From Paenibacillus aceris (GTDB taxonomy: Bacteria; Bacillota; Bacilli; Paenibacillales; NBRC-103111): 64,000 nt of DNA. Below are positions 34,901-42,341 of the stretch, in pieces. A model generated the notes under the pieces. It was not told where the DNA came from and did not search any database. It worked only from the letters and a program-made list of their open reading frames with translations. Numbering within the stretch: position 1 is the stretch's first letter; every line of letters begins with the position of its first letter. A program made the position numbers and the translations under genes. The stretch lies in the NCBI RefSeq assembly GCF_017874035.1, contig NZ_JAGGKV010000005.1, forward strand, positions 372,001 to 436,000, given 5' to 3'.

Positions 34901-37900
34901 ATCTCAAGGTAAGCTCAGAAGATTCTGCTAATCATCCGGGAGCAGACGCCTTGCGATCGGGCGGCAGCGGATATTGGCGTAATTCAAGCTCGAATGTATA
35001 TATGGGCAGCTATTCGCCATCCTCACTGGCTTTAACTCTTGACTTGGGCGCTCCCAAAACGATTAATAAGCTTCATCTTGAGATTCCTAACACCATCGCC
35101 AACATCCAAAGCAATGCAACAAGATTCGAGGTATATTACTCCAATAGCCTCAGTTCTTGGGCAAGTGCGCCTACGTCTTCCGACTCGGCGAACAATTACG
35201 ACTGGAGGGCAAACGGCTGGACGCTGGCCGGCGGTACGGAAACGGAAGGCTTGTGGTCCTATGTAACCTATAACGGACAACAATGGGCCTATGATAACAA
35301 AACATTCCTGTTTCCGTTTACAGCTAGGTATGTAATGATCAATACGGTTCTGGTTGGACCCCGTGATAAACGGACAGACGATGCAGCATCCATGATGGGG
35401 ATATCCGGCTTGAAAATTTACGGCAAAGATGCAGCTTCTAACAGTACCGCACTGGTGCCGTCTAACGGTACCTACAGTACGTGGGATCAGGTTGCTCCTA
35501 TATCTACAATTATGAACCTTGCCGGCGGACAGACGCTTACAGGGATAACTGTGGAAGGCACTGCTCTGCGTCCAACAACTGATTACTCAGTATCAGACAA
35601 TACGGTTACATTTGCATCCTCTTACTTGGCTAAATTGCCACTGGGCACAAAAGAATTTACGTTTAATTTCAACAACGGCAGCCCTTCCATATTCGCATTA
35701 GACGTAACGGCCCGCGGGAATGGAGCGAATGCGAAAACAATTAAGATGAACCCGATCGAAGGCGTATCTCCTTATAACGTATTGGGCGGCGCAATGGGTA
35801 CCGACGAACCGGTAGAAGGCGTGACCAAGCGGATCAGGGACGCTTATCACGAATATTATGGCGATCAGCCACGGGCGACAGCGGCCGACGACCATATTAC
35901 GAACGTATGGGACAGCGTTTTGAACAAAAATGTATTCAAGATCTTTGAATTCGGCAGAGGCGTGAACAATGAATTCGCGGATAAGGTCCGCGATGGCGAG
36001 TACGGCCATAAAGGTGTTTTCGATTGGGATAAAGGTTATGTTGTTGGCGGAGCGGCTATAAATGATAGGCAAAGGGTGGAAATTCGCCCAAGCGAAGATT
36101 CAAACAACGATTTTGTAGCCTATAATGGCGACCTGGTTTCCTATCAATGGAAATGGAATATACCGGATGGCAACCAGTGGAATCAGTCGAACTTCAGGCA
36201 CATTTTCCAATTGAAGGCTGTGAATGCCCAGAAGGCTGATACCTTGCCGGGCGGCAACACGGGCGGTGAGAACGGCGCATACCTCCTCGCTTTCTCGATT
36301 TCCGGAACTTCCAGCAGGAATCTTGTTTTGAATCATAACCGTTCAGATGGCGATAAAAACCTTATGAGCATTCCGTTAAAAGAGATCGACGGCCACTGGA
36401 TTCAGGTGGAGCTTAACGCGCTTATTTCAGACTCCGGCTGGTTAACCATTAAGATTACGGATATGGTAACGGGCAAGGTATACACCTTTGACAGCCCGGA
36501 TGTTTATCAAGCGTTTGGCAATCAAGGCGCAGGAGATGGCACGAAGGATTTATGGAGAAGGCCGGAAAGAGGCGGCAACTTTGAAACAGAGTACCCGGCT
36601 ACTTTTGACCAATATGAACGTCCCAAATGGGGGATTTACCGCAGCTCCAACGGCGGCAATAACTCTGCATTTGATGCTGGGCTGCAGCTTTCCGACATCA
36701 CGATAACCAAAGTGGCGACAGGGATATCATCCGTCAACCTTGCGCTAAATAAACAAGCTTATAACGTAGGTCCGACAGCAGGCGCCAACCCGATCCAGAT
36801 GCAATCGGCTGCGGGCAACGAATTCGGGAATGCCAATAAACTGACCAATGGCGTACCGCAAGACCCGACATTATGGGCTGTAACCAATGTGAGCAGTTTG
36901 GATCAAATCGGTAATTATTCATGGCTGGGAACGGATGGAGCGAGAAAAGGCAGCTTCGTAATCGACCTTGGAAAAGACATGGATTTTAGCCAAATCAGAT
37001 TGTTTGCCAAATCGACGAGGTTAAAGGGTGCAACCGTATATGTATCTGATGATTTCCAAAACCATACCTCGGCGGCCGATTTTGACGCAATGAAATTTAC
37101 GCAAGTTGATAAACGGACAGCCGATGGCTATACGTTTGCTACCGGCAACAACGGCGGTACAGACTCTGCAGACAGCTCGTACCCTATAAACCTTGGTAAA
37201 ACCTATCATTCCAGATATATCAAGGTAACGGTAGAAAACGCATCCGGCGGCAACATAGGCACAGATCTAACAGGGCCTCCGCGCCTTACGCAAGCTCAAG
37301 TGTTTAATGCGCCGACGCCTCCACAGAATCTTAAATTGGATGCCAGCGGCTCAGCGAAAGTACTGAAGTGGGACTCCAGTACTTCGAGCGAAGGTTACAC
37401 AGTTTATAATAACACAACGGTACTTGCTGACTTACCGGCAGGAGCAACAAGCTATGAGCTGCCTCCCAGCTTGACAGACTTATCCAAAGTAGCGGTAAGG
37501 TCCAAGGGAACGGACGTGTATTCACGCAAATTTATGATCTCGGCGCCAGCCTTATTGGCTGACTCGCCTGTCCTGCCGCAGATTGCAAGCATTACGCCGA
37601 TCAGCCTCACAACAACAGTAGGAACGGCGCCTGTATTGCCTTCAGTAGTTACAGCGGTATACAGCGATAGCACAACGGCGCAGCTGCCTGTAACGTGGAA
37701 CAGCATCAACGCATCCCAATATGAAACACCAGGAAGCTTTAGCGTACAAGGAACTGTAACCGACACAACTTATAAGGCTTTAGCTAATATTACGGTGATT
37801 CAAGTCGCTCCAGCTTCGATCCTAACGGGAACGAGTGTCGTTCATTCGGGCCAATCGTTTGATCTGACCTACGGATTAAGCAATCTGAATGCAAGCATCA

Positions 37901-38643
37901 ACGGAGGCGTATATGCCGAAGAACTGAGCGTCGATTATGACCCGGCTCAATTACAGCTAGGCTCAGTAACTTCGTTGCTCGATGGTATTTTTGTGAGTCA
38001 GACGGGAACGCCTGGGCACATTCGCATCGTCTCTGCGAGTCAAGGCGCCGCCCATGCCATCACAGACAGCAATAGCGCAGCAATCTTGAAGCTGAGCTTC
38101 CAAGTGAATCCTGCAGCGCAGTCTGCGAGCAGCATCGTCACGTTGTCGGGCGTGGTCATCTCTGATGGCAACGGCGTAGAAACGCAAGTGCAAGGCGCGT
38201 CCCTAAGCGTACAAATTACGGCCGTAGATAAATCGGCGCTGAATACGCTGATATCAACCGCACAAGCGAAGTACGACGCTGCTGAGGAAGGAAGCAACGC
38301 TGGACAATATCCAGTTGGATCGAAAGCAGCTCTACAAGCGGCAATCGCTAAGGCACAAACCGTAGCCGGCAATGCCGAAGCCACAACGGATCAAGTTGAC
38401 CAAGCGTATGCTGATTTGAACGCATCGCTGCAGGCTTTCCTTGCTTCGATCCATGTTGCCATACCAGGAGATCTGACCGGTGATGGCAGATACAGTATCG
38501 GCGATCTGGCTATTGTGGCTAGTCACTATGGCGAAAATCGGAGCAGTTCGAACTGGCTAGCAAGCGCGGATATCAATAACGATGGTGTGATTGATATTAC
38601 CGATCTTGCGGCTGTGGCGCAAAAAATTACTTTACAGCAGTAG
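31936..38643 (+). CDS. Giant secreted protein with two lyase-like domains and cohesin-FIVAR-dockerin tail
   Basis: About 2,235 residues with a signal peptide ending TTVLAAS. Approximate layout: cadherin-like sandwich 35-150; lyase-like jelly-roll copy 1, 155-515 (DRQRLEIK, HIFQLKE, KWGLYHG); F5/8C-type discoidin 615-795; cadherin-like; Big_2 886-968; discoidin 974-1168; X2-type Ig 1173-1260; lyase-like copy 2, 1268-1593 (DRQRVEIR, HIFQLKA, LWRRPE, KWGIYRS); discoidin 1600-1791; FN3; Big_4 1880-1956; cohesin 1958-2095; FIVAR 2096-2173; dockerin 2175-2235. The jelly-roll copies resemble polysaccharide lyases of the heparin-lyase-I/PL7-PL20 fold, but I cannot name a family or substrate. The start has AAGGAGG 7 nt before ATG. 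Two copies of the putative catalytic domain in one chain is unusual. Confidence 0.8.
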   Translation: MSFKMFKQQVLKRVVSSVLSFVLVLSLLISVFPATTVLAASGDNLDILDIEVNKPANAVVDLNFATIGISLPYGTLYQMLNVTTNPGATATLYRSNETTTIPFAASGINKGDAKMDQLSASGTTLYYLVVTDKNASSNSRKYTITVTVDSQVPPITGTLGANDKYIPLNIRGGEDVWDVLGASKIGNGNTTSSIEGPGAPSSYSGKSWSESVYDRSGDYPAASTVNESWLGDNMYLQTIGKNDAGMLAKYGIANVPGTDKLNSDILRYHEFKPFVTPDGVSRDDGDRGAVGSDRQRLEIKSNTDAANSDANSVGGDIMTHHWRLMLPSETLKFQQDVGDKHAGDFIDPHRFWHIFQLKEVAGNAAGQPVATLSLVSSDGKGQLEFRNNPDSLYADRIKPLFTIPFDKVADRWLDLDVSILTADQGYIYGKLVDLETGEVLFQGGMTAETYRRPEVANPTTGRVERVDLPAEAGQQNRSKWGLYHGLYNGAADAAYADEFQASTMYLSDVYLIKRDKASFVFPDGWDPKTQTKNVVAWARPKEIAASEGTVFSSLPLPLQLDVTMSTGNIEKVNVTWSPEGYKPDSTGKNKIYGDFSGSGFMNTSSIRPYIEVNLSDYKNWAVTPGAKIKVVSSGSIVKENFIDNDATTYWQANSSLITKDGGNHQYWAAVQLEKKIDISKIQIEWTNNSSYLKNYQVYYANDAAAYDELVEGNNFSTSSKGTEKPLETAHGTSWKVIPGVGKTTPLSNNEKADRTLAEPVAAQYVLLVSDVNNTLDSGKGAGIRSNVFNIFGEPSRSRVELDDLKLDGTTIANFTPGQTAYTQILSGQASTLPKVEAVAPAGMNTDIVYPSDYRSGAVTVTVSDPTGAIGETQYTINFSSPENVTLVDSVSLNKSSLSLAIGKTESLSAEVLPEEATNKTVTWASDDPSVATVDANGLVTGISAGTAVITVKIGRLSATTSVNVTGSGIVAGSVNLLDPSRFTPIVDGNLKVSSEDSANHPGADALRSGGSGYWRNSSSNVYMGSYSPSSLALTLDLGAPKTINKLHLEIPNTIANIQSNATRFEVYYSNSLSSWASAPTSSDSANNYDWRANGWTLAGGTETEGLWSYVTYNGQQWAYDNKTFLFPFTARYVMINTVLVGPRDKRTDDAASMMGISGLKIYGKDAASNSTALVPSNGTYSTWDQVAPISTIMNLAGGQTLTGITVEGTALRPTTDYSVSDNTVTFASSYLAKLPLGTKEFTFNFNNGSPSIFALDVTARGNGANAKTIKMNPIEGVSPYNVLGGAMGTDEPVEGVTKRIRDAYHEYYGDQPRATAADDHITNVWDSVLNKNVFKIFEFGRGVNNEFADKVRDGEYGHKGVFDWDKGYVVGGAAINDRQRVEIRPSEDSNNDFVAYNGDLVSYQWKWNIPDGNQWNQSNFRHIFQLKAVNAQKADTLPGGNTGGENGAYLLAFSISGTSSRNLVLNHNRSDGDKNLMSIPLKEIDGHWIQVELNALISDSGWLTIKITDMVTGKVYTFDSPDVYQAFGNQGAGDGTKDLWRRPERGGNFETEYPATFDQYERPKWGIYRSSNGGNNSAFDAGLQLSDITITKVATGISSVNLALNKQAYNVGPTAGANPIQMQSAAGNEFGNANKLTNGVPQDPTLWAVTNVSSLDQIGNYSWLGTDGARKGSFVIDLGKDMDFSQIRLFAKSTRLKGATVYVSDDFQNHTSAADFDAMKFTQVDKRTADGYTFATGNNGGTDSADSSYPINLGKTYHSRYIKVTVENASGGNIGTDLTGPPRLTQAQVFNAPTPPQNLKLDASGSAKVLKWDSSTSSEGYTVYNNTTVLADLPAGATSYELPPSLTDLSKVAVRSKGTDVYSRKFMISAPALLADSPVLPQIASITPISLTTTVGTAPVLPSVVTAVYSDSTTAQLPVTWNSINASQYETPGSFSVQGTVTDTTYKALANITVIQVAPASILTGTSVVHSGQSFDLTYGLSNLNASINGGVYAEELSVDYDPAQLQLGSVTSLLDGIFVSQTGTPGHIRIVSASQGAAHAITDSNSAAILKLSFQVNPAAQSASSIVTLSGVVISDGNGVETQVQGASLSVQITAVDKSALNTLISTAQAKYDAAEEGSNAGQYPVGSKAALQAAIAKAQTVAGNAEATTDQVDQAYADLNASLQAFLASIHVAIPGDLTGDGRYSIGDLAIVASHYGENRSSSNWLASADINNDGVIDITDLAAVAQKITLQQ
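37822..38643 (+). repeat. Tail repeat, subtype B, copy 1 (cohesin-FIVAR-dockerin)
   Basis: The 3' 822 bp of the lyase-like gene align colinearly with 48830-49645 of the GH28 gene. Shared stretches include GVYAEEL/GIYAEDL, DPAQLQ, FVSQT.TPG.IRIVSAS and IGDLAIVASHYGE. The only length difference is two extra codons at the very end. Confidence 0.85.
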
Positions 38644-38652
38644 TCGTCTTTA

Positions 38653-38699
38653 TAAAAGGTAATCTTCAGCAGAGTCACCTGCTGGGGGTTGCCTTTTTT
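38653..38699 (+). terminator. Terminator after the lyase-like gene
   Basis: AAAAGGTAATCTTCAGCAG pairs with CTGCTGGGGGTTGCCTTTT through several wobbles; a T-run ends at 38699. Confidence 0.8.
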
Positions 38700-38786
38700 C
38701 TTTAGTTGAAATCGTAAAAAAAGACATGCCATCTTAATTTTACCCTTTGTGCGTGTTCGAAGAATATCTATAATGAAGTTGAATAA

Positions 38787-38829
38787 AAGAAGGCGCAGAC
38801 GAATGTATGAATTCACTCTGTGCCTTCTT
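38787..38829. terminator. Second hairpin between the lyase gene and the importer
   Basis: AAGAAGGCGCAGA (38787-38799) and TCTGTGCCTTCTT (38817-38829) form a 13-bp stem with one mismatch. The T-run is weak (CTGCTTTTA). The 368-bp gap 38644-39012 holds this, the terminator at 38653 and a palindrome at 38958, with no gene. Confidence 0.5.
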
Positions 38830-38957
38830 CTGCTTTTATACGATCAATTTGGTGTATGCAAGAGTCGAAAAAGTTCATTTAACTGTTAATGATCTTAAAC
38901 ACTCTGATAATGATATTTGATTCTCCCAAAAGCTTCTCAGTCCTACAATAGGGTATA

Positions 38958-38972
38958 TAGAAACGGTTTCTA
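38958..38972. promoter_or_regulatory. Perfect palindrome upstream of the ABC importer
   Basis: TAGAAACGGTTTCTA: perfect 7-bp arms around a central G, about 40 bp before the permease ribosome site. It resembles a LacI-family or cre-like operator and shares the core GAARCGGTTYC with the site at 31814-31829. Confidence 0.55.
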
Positions 38973-39012
38973 TTCGATGGAAGCCGAGATGACTAGAAGT
39001 GGAGGAAACCCA

Positions 39013-39948
39013 GTGAGTACAAATCAATCCGCCGTTGTAAGCCGGGCGATCGTAAGAAAACAGAAGCAGCGCATTCAGTGGTTGCCCTACCTCTTAATTG
39101 CGCCAGCGATTGTCTTGATTATCGTCTTTTTGTTTTACCCTGTTGGGAATGTATTTTATTTTAGCTTGCAGAAGTTTAATCCCACGAAAGCTTACGAGAA
39201 TGGATTTGTAGGGCTCGACAATTTTAAAGCCATCTTCACAACAGACAAATTATTTTTTTCAACCTTGTGGGTCTCAGCGAAATGGGTGTTCGTCGAGGTT
39301 GCTCTCCAGCTCATTCTTGGGTTAGGAATCGCGCTGATGCTGAATCAAGCTTTTAAATTTCGCGGATTATTCAGATCGGCAGCGATTTTGCCTTGGGCCA
39401 TTTCAGGGGTTGTAACCTCCACCTTGTGGCAAATTTTATTCAACGAGCAAATTGGACCGCTCAATGATATCTTATTGAAACTAGGTCTTATCGATCATAA
39501 AATCGCGTGGCTTTCTGAAATAACCACCGCATTTCCTGCCATTGTAACAGCTGAATTATGGAGGGGAATACCCTTCTTCACCATCGCGTTACTCGCTGGT
39601 CTTCAAACAATCCCCGGTGATTTGTATGAGTCAGCAGTAGTGGACGGGGCGGGAAGATGGAAGTCCTTCATTCATATTACGCTTCCATATCTGAGAACGA
39701 CTATTATTTTAACAACGCTGCTGCGAGCTGTTTGGGAATTCAATAACGTCGATCTAATCTTTGTAATGACGAACGGGACAGGTGGACCCATTGATTTAAC
39801 GACAACTCTCCCCATGTATATCGTTAAGCAAGCGATTGTCGCGCAAGACTTTGGATACGGCTCGGCACTTACGGTTATTGGTTTTATCATTCTGCTGTTG
39901 TTTGCTGTGTTCTACTTGAAATTAAGCGGATATGGAAAGGAAGAGTAA
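39013..39948 (+). CDS. ABC sugar permease, MalF/UgpA type
   Basis: A 311-residue inner-membrane permease with six hydrophobic spans, the first after IQWLPYLLIAPAIVLIIVFLFY. The EAA loop that docks the ATPase reads YESAVVDGAGRWKSFIHITLPYL (about residues 210-232). GTG 39013 is chosen because GGAGG lies 7 nt upstream; ATG 38989 has no ribosome site. It is first in an operon with a second permease (2-nt gap) and a binding lipoprotein. No dedicated ATPase is encoded, as usual for CUT1 importers that borrow a shared MsmK/MsmX-type ATPase. Confidence 0.9.
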   Translation: MSTNQSAVVSRAIVRKQKQRIQWLPYLLIAPAIVLIIVFLFYPVGNVFYFSLQKFNPTKAYENGFVGLDNFKAIFTTDKLFFSTLWVSAKWVFVEVALQLILGLGIALMLNQAFKFRGLFRSAAILPWAISGVVTSTLWQILFNEQIGPLNDILLKLGLIDHKIAWLSEITTAFPAIVTAELWRGIPFFTIALLAGLQTIPGDLYESAVVDGAGRWKSFIHITLPYLRTTIILTTLLRAVWEFNNVDLIFVMTNGTGGPIDLTTTLPMYIVKQAIVAQDFGYGSALTVIGFIILLLFAVFYLKLSGYGKEE

Positions 39949-39950
39949 GC

Positions 39951-40817
39951 ATGATAAACACGCAAATGATGAAACCTAAGCCAGTTCTTCCTAGGATCGT
40001 GGAAAGAGCATTTATGTTATATATCCCAATGCTGCTGGCAATGGTATTCACACTATTCCCGTTATTCTGGGCAATTGTCACTGCTTTCAAGAGAGAGAGC
40101 GACATTACAAAGCTTCCTATCAAGTACCTGCCGATGCCCGCAACGTTTAAAAACTTTCTGATTGCCTGGAATAACGTTGGCTTCTCCAAGTATTTCTTCA
40201 ATAGTTTAATTGTAGCGCTATTGACCGTCCTTATCGTGCTGGTTTGCTCTATTCTTGTGGGCTATGCGATCAGTCGGTTTAAATTCAAAGGCAAGAAGCT
40301 TTTCATGCTGCTTCTGTTATGTACGCAGTTTATTCCGGGGGCAATGCTTCTCATACCGATGTTTGAGATTTTCAGAACACTGCACCTCACTAGTAATTTA
40401 ATGGCTTTGGTCATTATCAACAGTACTTTCCAACTTCCCTTCAATGCCATATTGATGAGTGGTTTTATTACGAACATTCCTGAGCAGCTTGAAGAAGCAG
40501 CGATGGTGGATGGATGCAGTCGATTGAAATCGGTCTTCTTAGTCATATTTCCCATCCTGGTGCCAGGAATTGTGGCCACAATGGTCTACACATTTATTGG
40601 ATCGTGGAATGAATTTTTATTCGCACTCATGCTCATTAGTAAAAAGGCGCTTTTCACATTGCCAGTTGGACTTCGCTACATGCAAGGTGAATATGACATT
40701 CAGTATGGCGCATTAGCTGCAGGAAGCGTAATTGCTTTGCTGCCAGCGGCAATCTTATTCGCATATGTTCAAAAGTTTTTGGTACAAGGCATTAGCGCAG
40801 GAGCTGTGAAAGGCTAG
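39951..40817 (+). CDS. ABC sugar permease, MalG/UgpE type
   Basis: A 288-residue permease with six spans: the N-terminal YIPMLLAMVFTLFPLFWAIVTAFK, and the EAA loop EEAAMVDGCSRLKSVFLVIFPILVPG (about residues 180-205). It starts 2 nt after the previous stop, so translation is probably coupled. With its partner it should form the channel for an oligosaccharide, plausibly the pectin or hemicellulose fragments released by the neighbouring enzymes. The substrate is inferred from context only. Confidence 0.9.
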   Translation: MINTQMMKPKPVLPRIVERAFMLYIPMLLAMVFTLFPLFWAIVTAFKRESDITKLPIKYLPMPATFKNFLIAWNNVGFSKYFFNSLIVALLTVLIVLVCSILVGYAISRFKFKGKKLFMLLLLCTQFIPGAMLLIPMFEIFRTLHLTSNLMALVIINSTFQLPFNAILMSGFITNIPEQLEEAAMVDGCSRLKSVFLVIFPILVPGIVATMVYTFIGSWNEFLFALMLISKKALFTLPVGLRYMQGEYDIQYGALAAGSVIALLPAAILFAYVQKFLVQGISAGAVKG

Positions 40818-40897
40818 ATACTTTGAACTAATTCGCTCTTCGAATTCTTATACGAATAGGGATTTAGGATACATACTTTTATTAAGGAGATGTTAAC

Positions 40898-42265
40898 ATG
40901 TACACAAAGGGTCTTAAAATGTTAATGGTCATTGGCTCGGCATTATCGTTGACTTTATCAGGGTGCAGCAGCGGAAGTTCAACGACGACAGAATCGACAA
41001 CAGCTCCAACGAGGGCGGCAGCGCCATCAGCCCAATCCTCAAACCCGGCAGAAAAAGTGAAGATTACATTTTGGGATGAGAACCCCGGCCCGAACAGAAC
41101 TCCTTTTTATGAAGAGTTAATTAAGCGTTTTCAAGCGAAGAACCCGAACATTCAAGTTGAGTATGTAGGCATTCCGGCAAGTGGGGCCAAACAAAAATAC
41201 GATGTTTCCATCGCGGCCAATGACACCCCTGATGTAGCAGGTATCAACATGGTGTGGTTGTCAGATTTCGTGGCTAAAGGAGCCGTGCAAGAGCTCGATC
41301 CGTACTTTAAGGATTGGAGCGATAAAGATAAAATTGCTTCGAATATGGTTGAGTTTGACCGAGGCTTAACGGCGGACAATAAGCTTTATTATCTCCCGCA
41401 TACGATGTTTCTGGACATACTTTGGTATCGAACGGACTGGGTGAAGGATGCTGGTTTGAAAGCGCCTACAACATGGGATGACTTCTTCACCAATATTGAC
41501 AAGCTGACTGATATCAAAAATAACCGTTACGGATTCAGCATTCGCGGAGGGTCCGGAAGCATCAACCAGCTTACTTCTATGATCTATGCTTACTCCGGCA
41601 TCACGGATTACTTCACTCCTGATGGCAAAGCCACAGTTAGAGATCCCAAAATCACTGAATTTTTGAACAAGTATGTTGCCCTATATAAAAAGAATACGCC
41701 TGTAAGTGATGTTACGAACAGCAATAAAGAAATGAACGCAACGTTCGACACTGGCACTTCAGCTATGATTCAACACAACTTTGGTTCTTACAATGACCAC
41801 GTCACAAATCTAGGCAACGACAAGTTCGCAGGTGTCATTCCGCCAAAAGCGGCTAACGGCAAAAGAGTGGTTGTTCCTGTTGCAAACGGATTAGTGATGT
41901 TTAAAAACTCTAAGCATCCTCAAGAAGCGTGGAAATTTTTGAGCTTCTTAATGAATGCAGACAGCCAAACCTATTGGAATCAAAGCATTGGTCAAATGCC
42001 TACAAACACCGATTCATTGAAAAGCGATTACGTGAAAAACACGCAGCATATTCAACAAGGCGCAGAAGTACTTGCTGATAAAGATACCACTGCATTAAAA
42101 CTTCCTACGCATCTGCCGGATTACACAAAGATTACGACGCAGCAGCTAGAGCCTGATTTCCAAAGAGTGCTAACAGGGAAAATGACCGTTGCCGACTTTG
42201 TGAATGGCTGGGCTACTTCGATGGAAAAAGCGAAAGCGGACTATGACGCTGCAATGAAAAAATAA
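40898..42265 (+). CDS. Sugar-binding lipoprotein of the importer
   Basis: A 455-residue extracellular solute-binding protein. The lipoprotein signal ends with LSGC (lipobox Cys about residue 23), followed by a Ser/Thr/Ala-rich linker. The family-1 fold has KVKITFWDENPGPNRTPFYEELIKRFQAKNPNIQVEYV, PDVAGINMVWLSDFVAKGAV, LPHTMFLDILWYRTDWVKDAG and KHPQEAWKFLSFLM. It delivers oligosaccharide to the two permeases encoded just upstream. AAGGAG precedes the ATG. Genes for a sensor kinase and response regulator follow, a typical Paenibacillus arrangement. Confidence 0.9.
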   Translation: MYTKGLKMLMVIGSALSLTLSGCSSGSSTTTESTTAPTRAAAPSAQSSNPAEKVKITFWDENPGPNRTPFYEELIKRFQAKNPNIQVEYVGIPASGAKQKYDVSIAANDTPDVAGINMVWLSDFVAKGAVQELDPYFKDWSDKDKIASNMVEFDRGLTADNKLYYLPHTMFLDILWYRTDWVKDAGLKAPTTWDDFFTNIDKLTDIKNNRYGFSIRGGSGSINQLTSMIYAYSGITDYFTPDGKATVRDPKITEFLNKYVALYKKNTPVSDVTNSNKEMNATFDTGTSAMIQHNFGSYNDHVTNLGNDKFAGVIPPKAANGKRVVVPVANGLVMFKNSKHPQEAWKFLSFLMNADSQTYWNQSIGQMPTNTDSLKSDYVKNTQHIQQGAEVLADKDTTALKLPTHLPDYTKITTQQLEPDFQRVLTGKMTVADFVNGWATSMEKAKADYDAAMKK

Positions 42266-42288
42266 AAAAATCATGTCATCGCATTTGG

Positions 42289-42312
42289 GGGTGAGCGTTC
42301 ATTCGCTCTCCC
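42289..42312 (+). other. Intercistronic hairpin
   Basis: GGGTGAGCG (42289-42297) pairs with CGCTCTCCC (42304-42312) with one mismatch and no T-run. It lies between the abundant binding protein and the kinase gene and may stabilise or limit read-through. Confidence 0.45.
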
Positions 42313-42341
42313 TGAATGTTGTTATTAATGGGGGAATCTCT

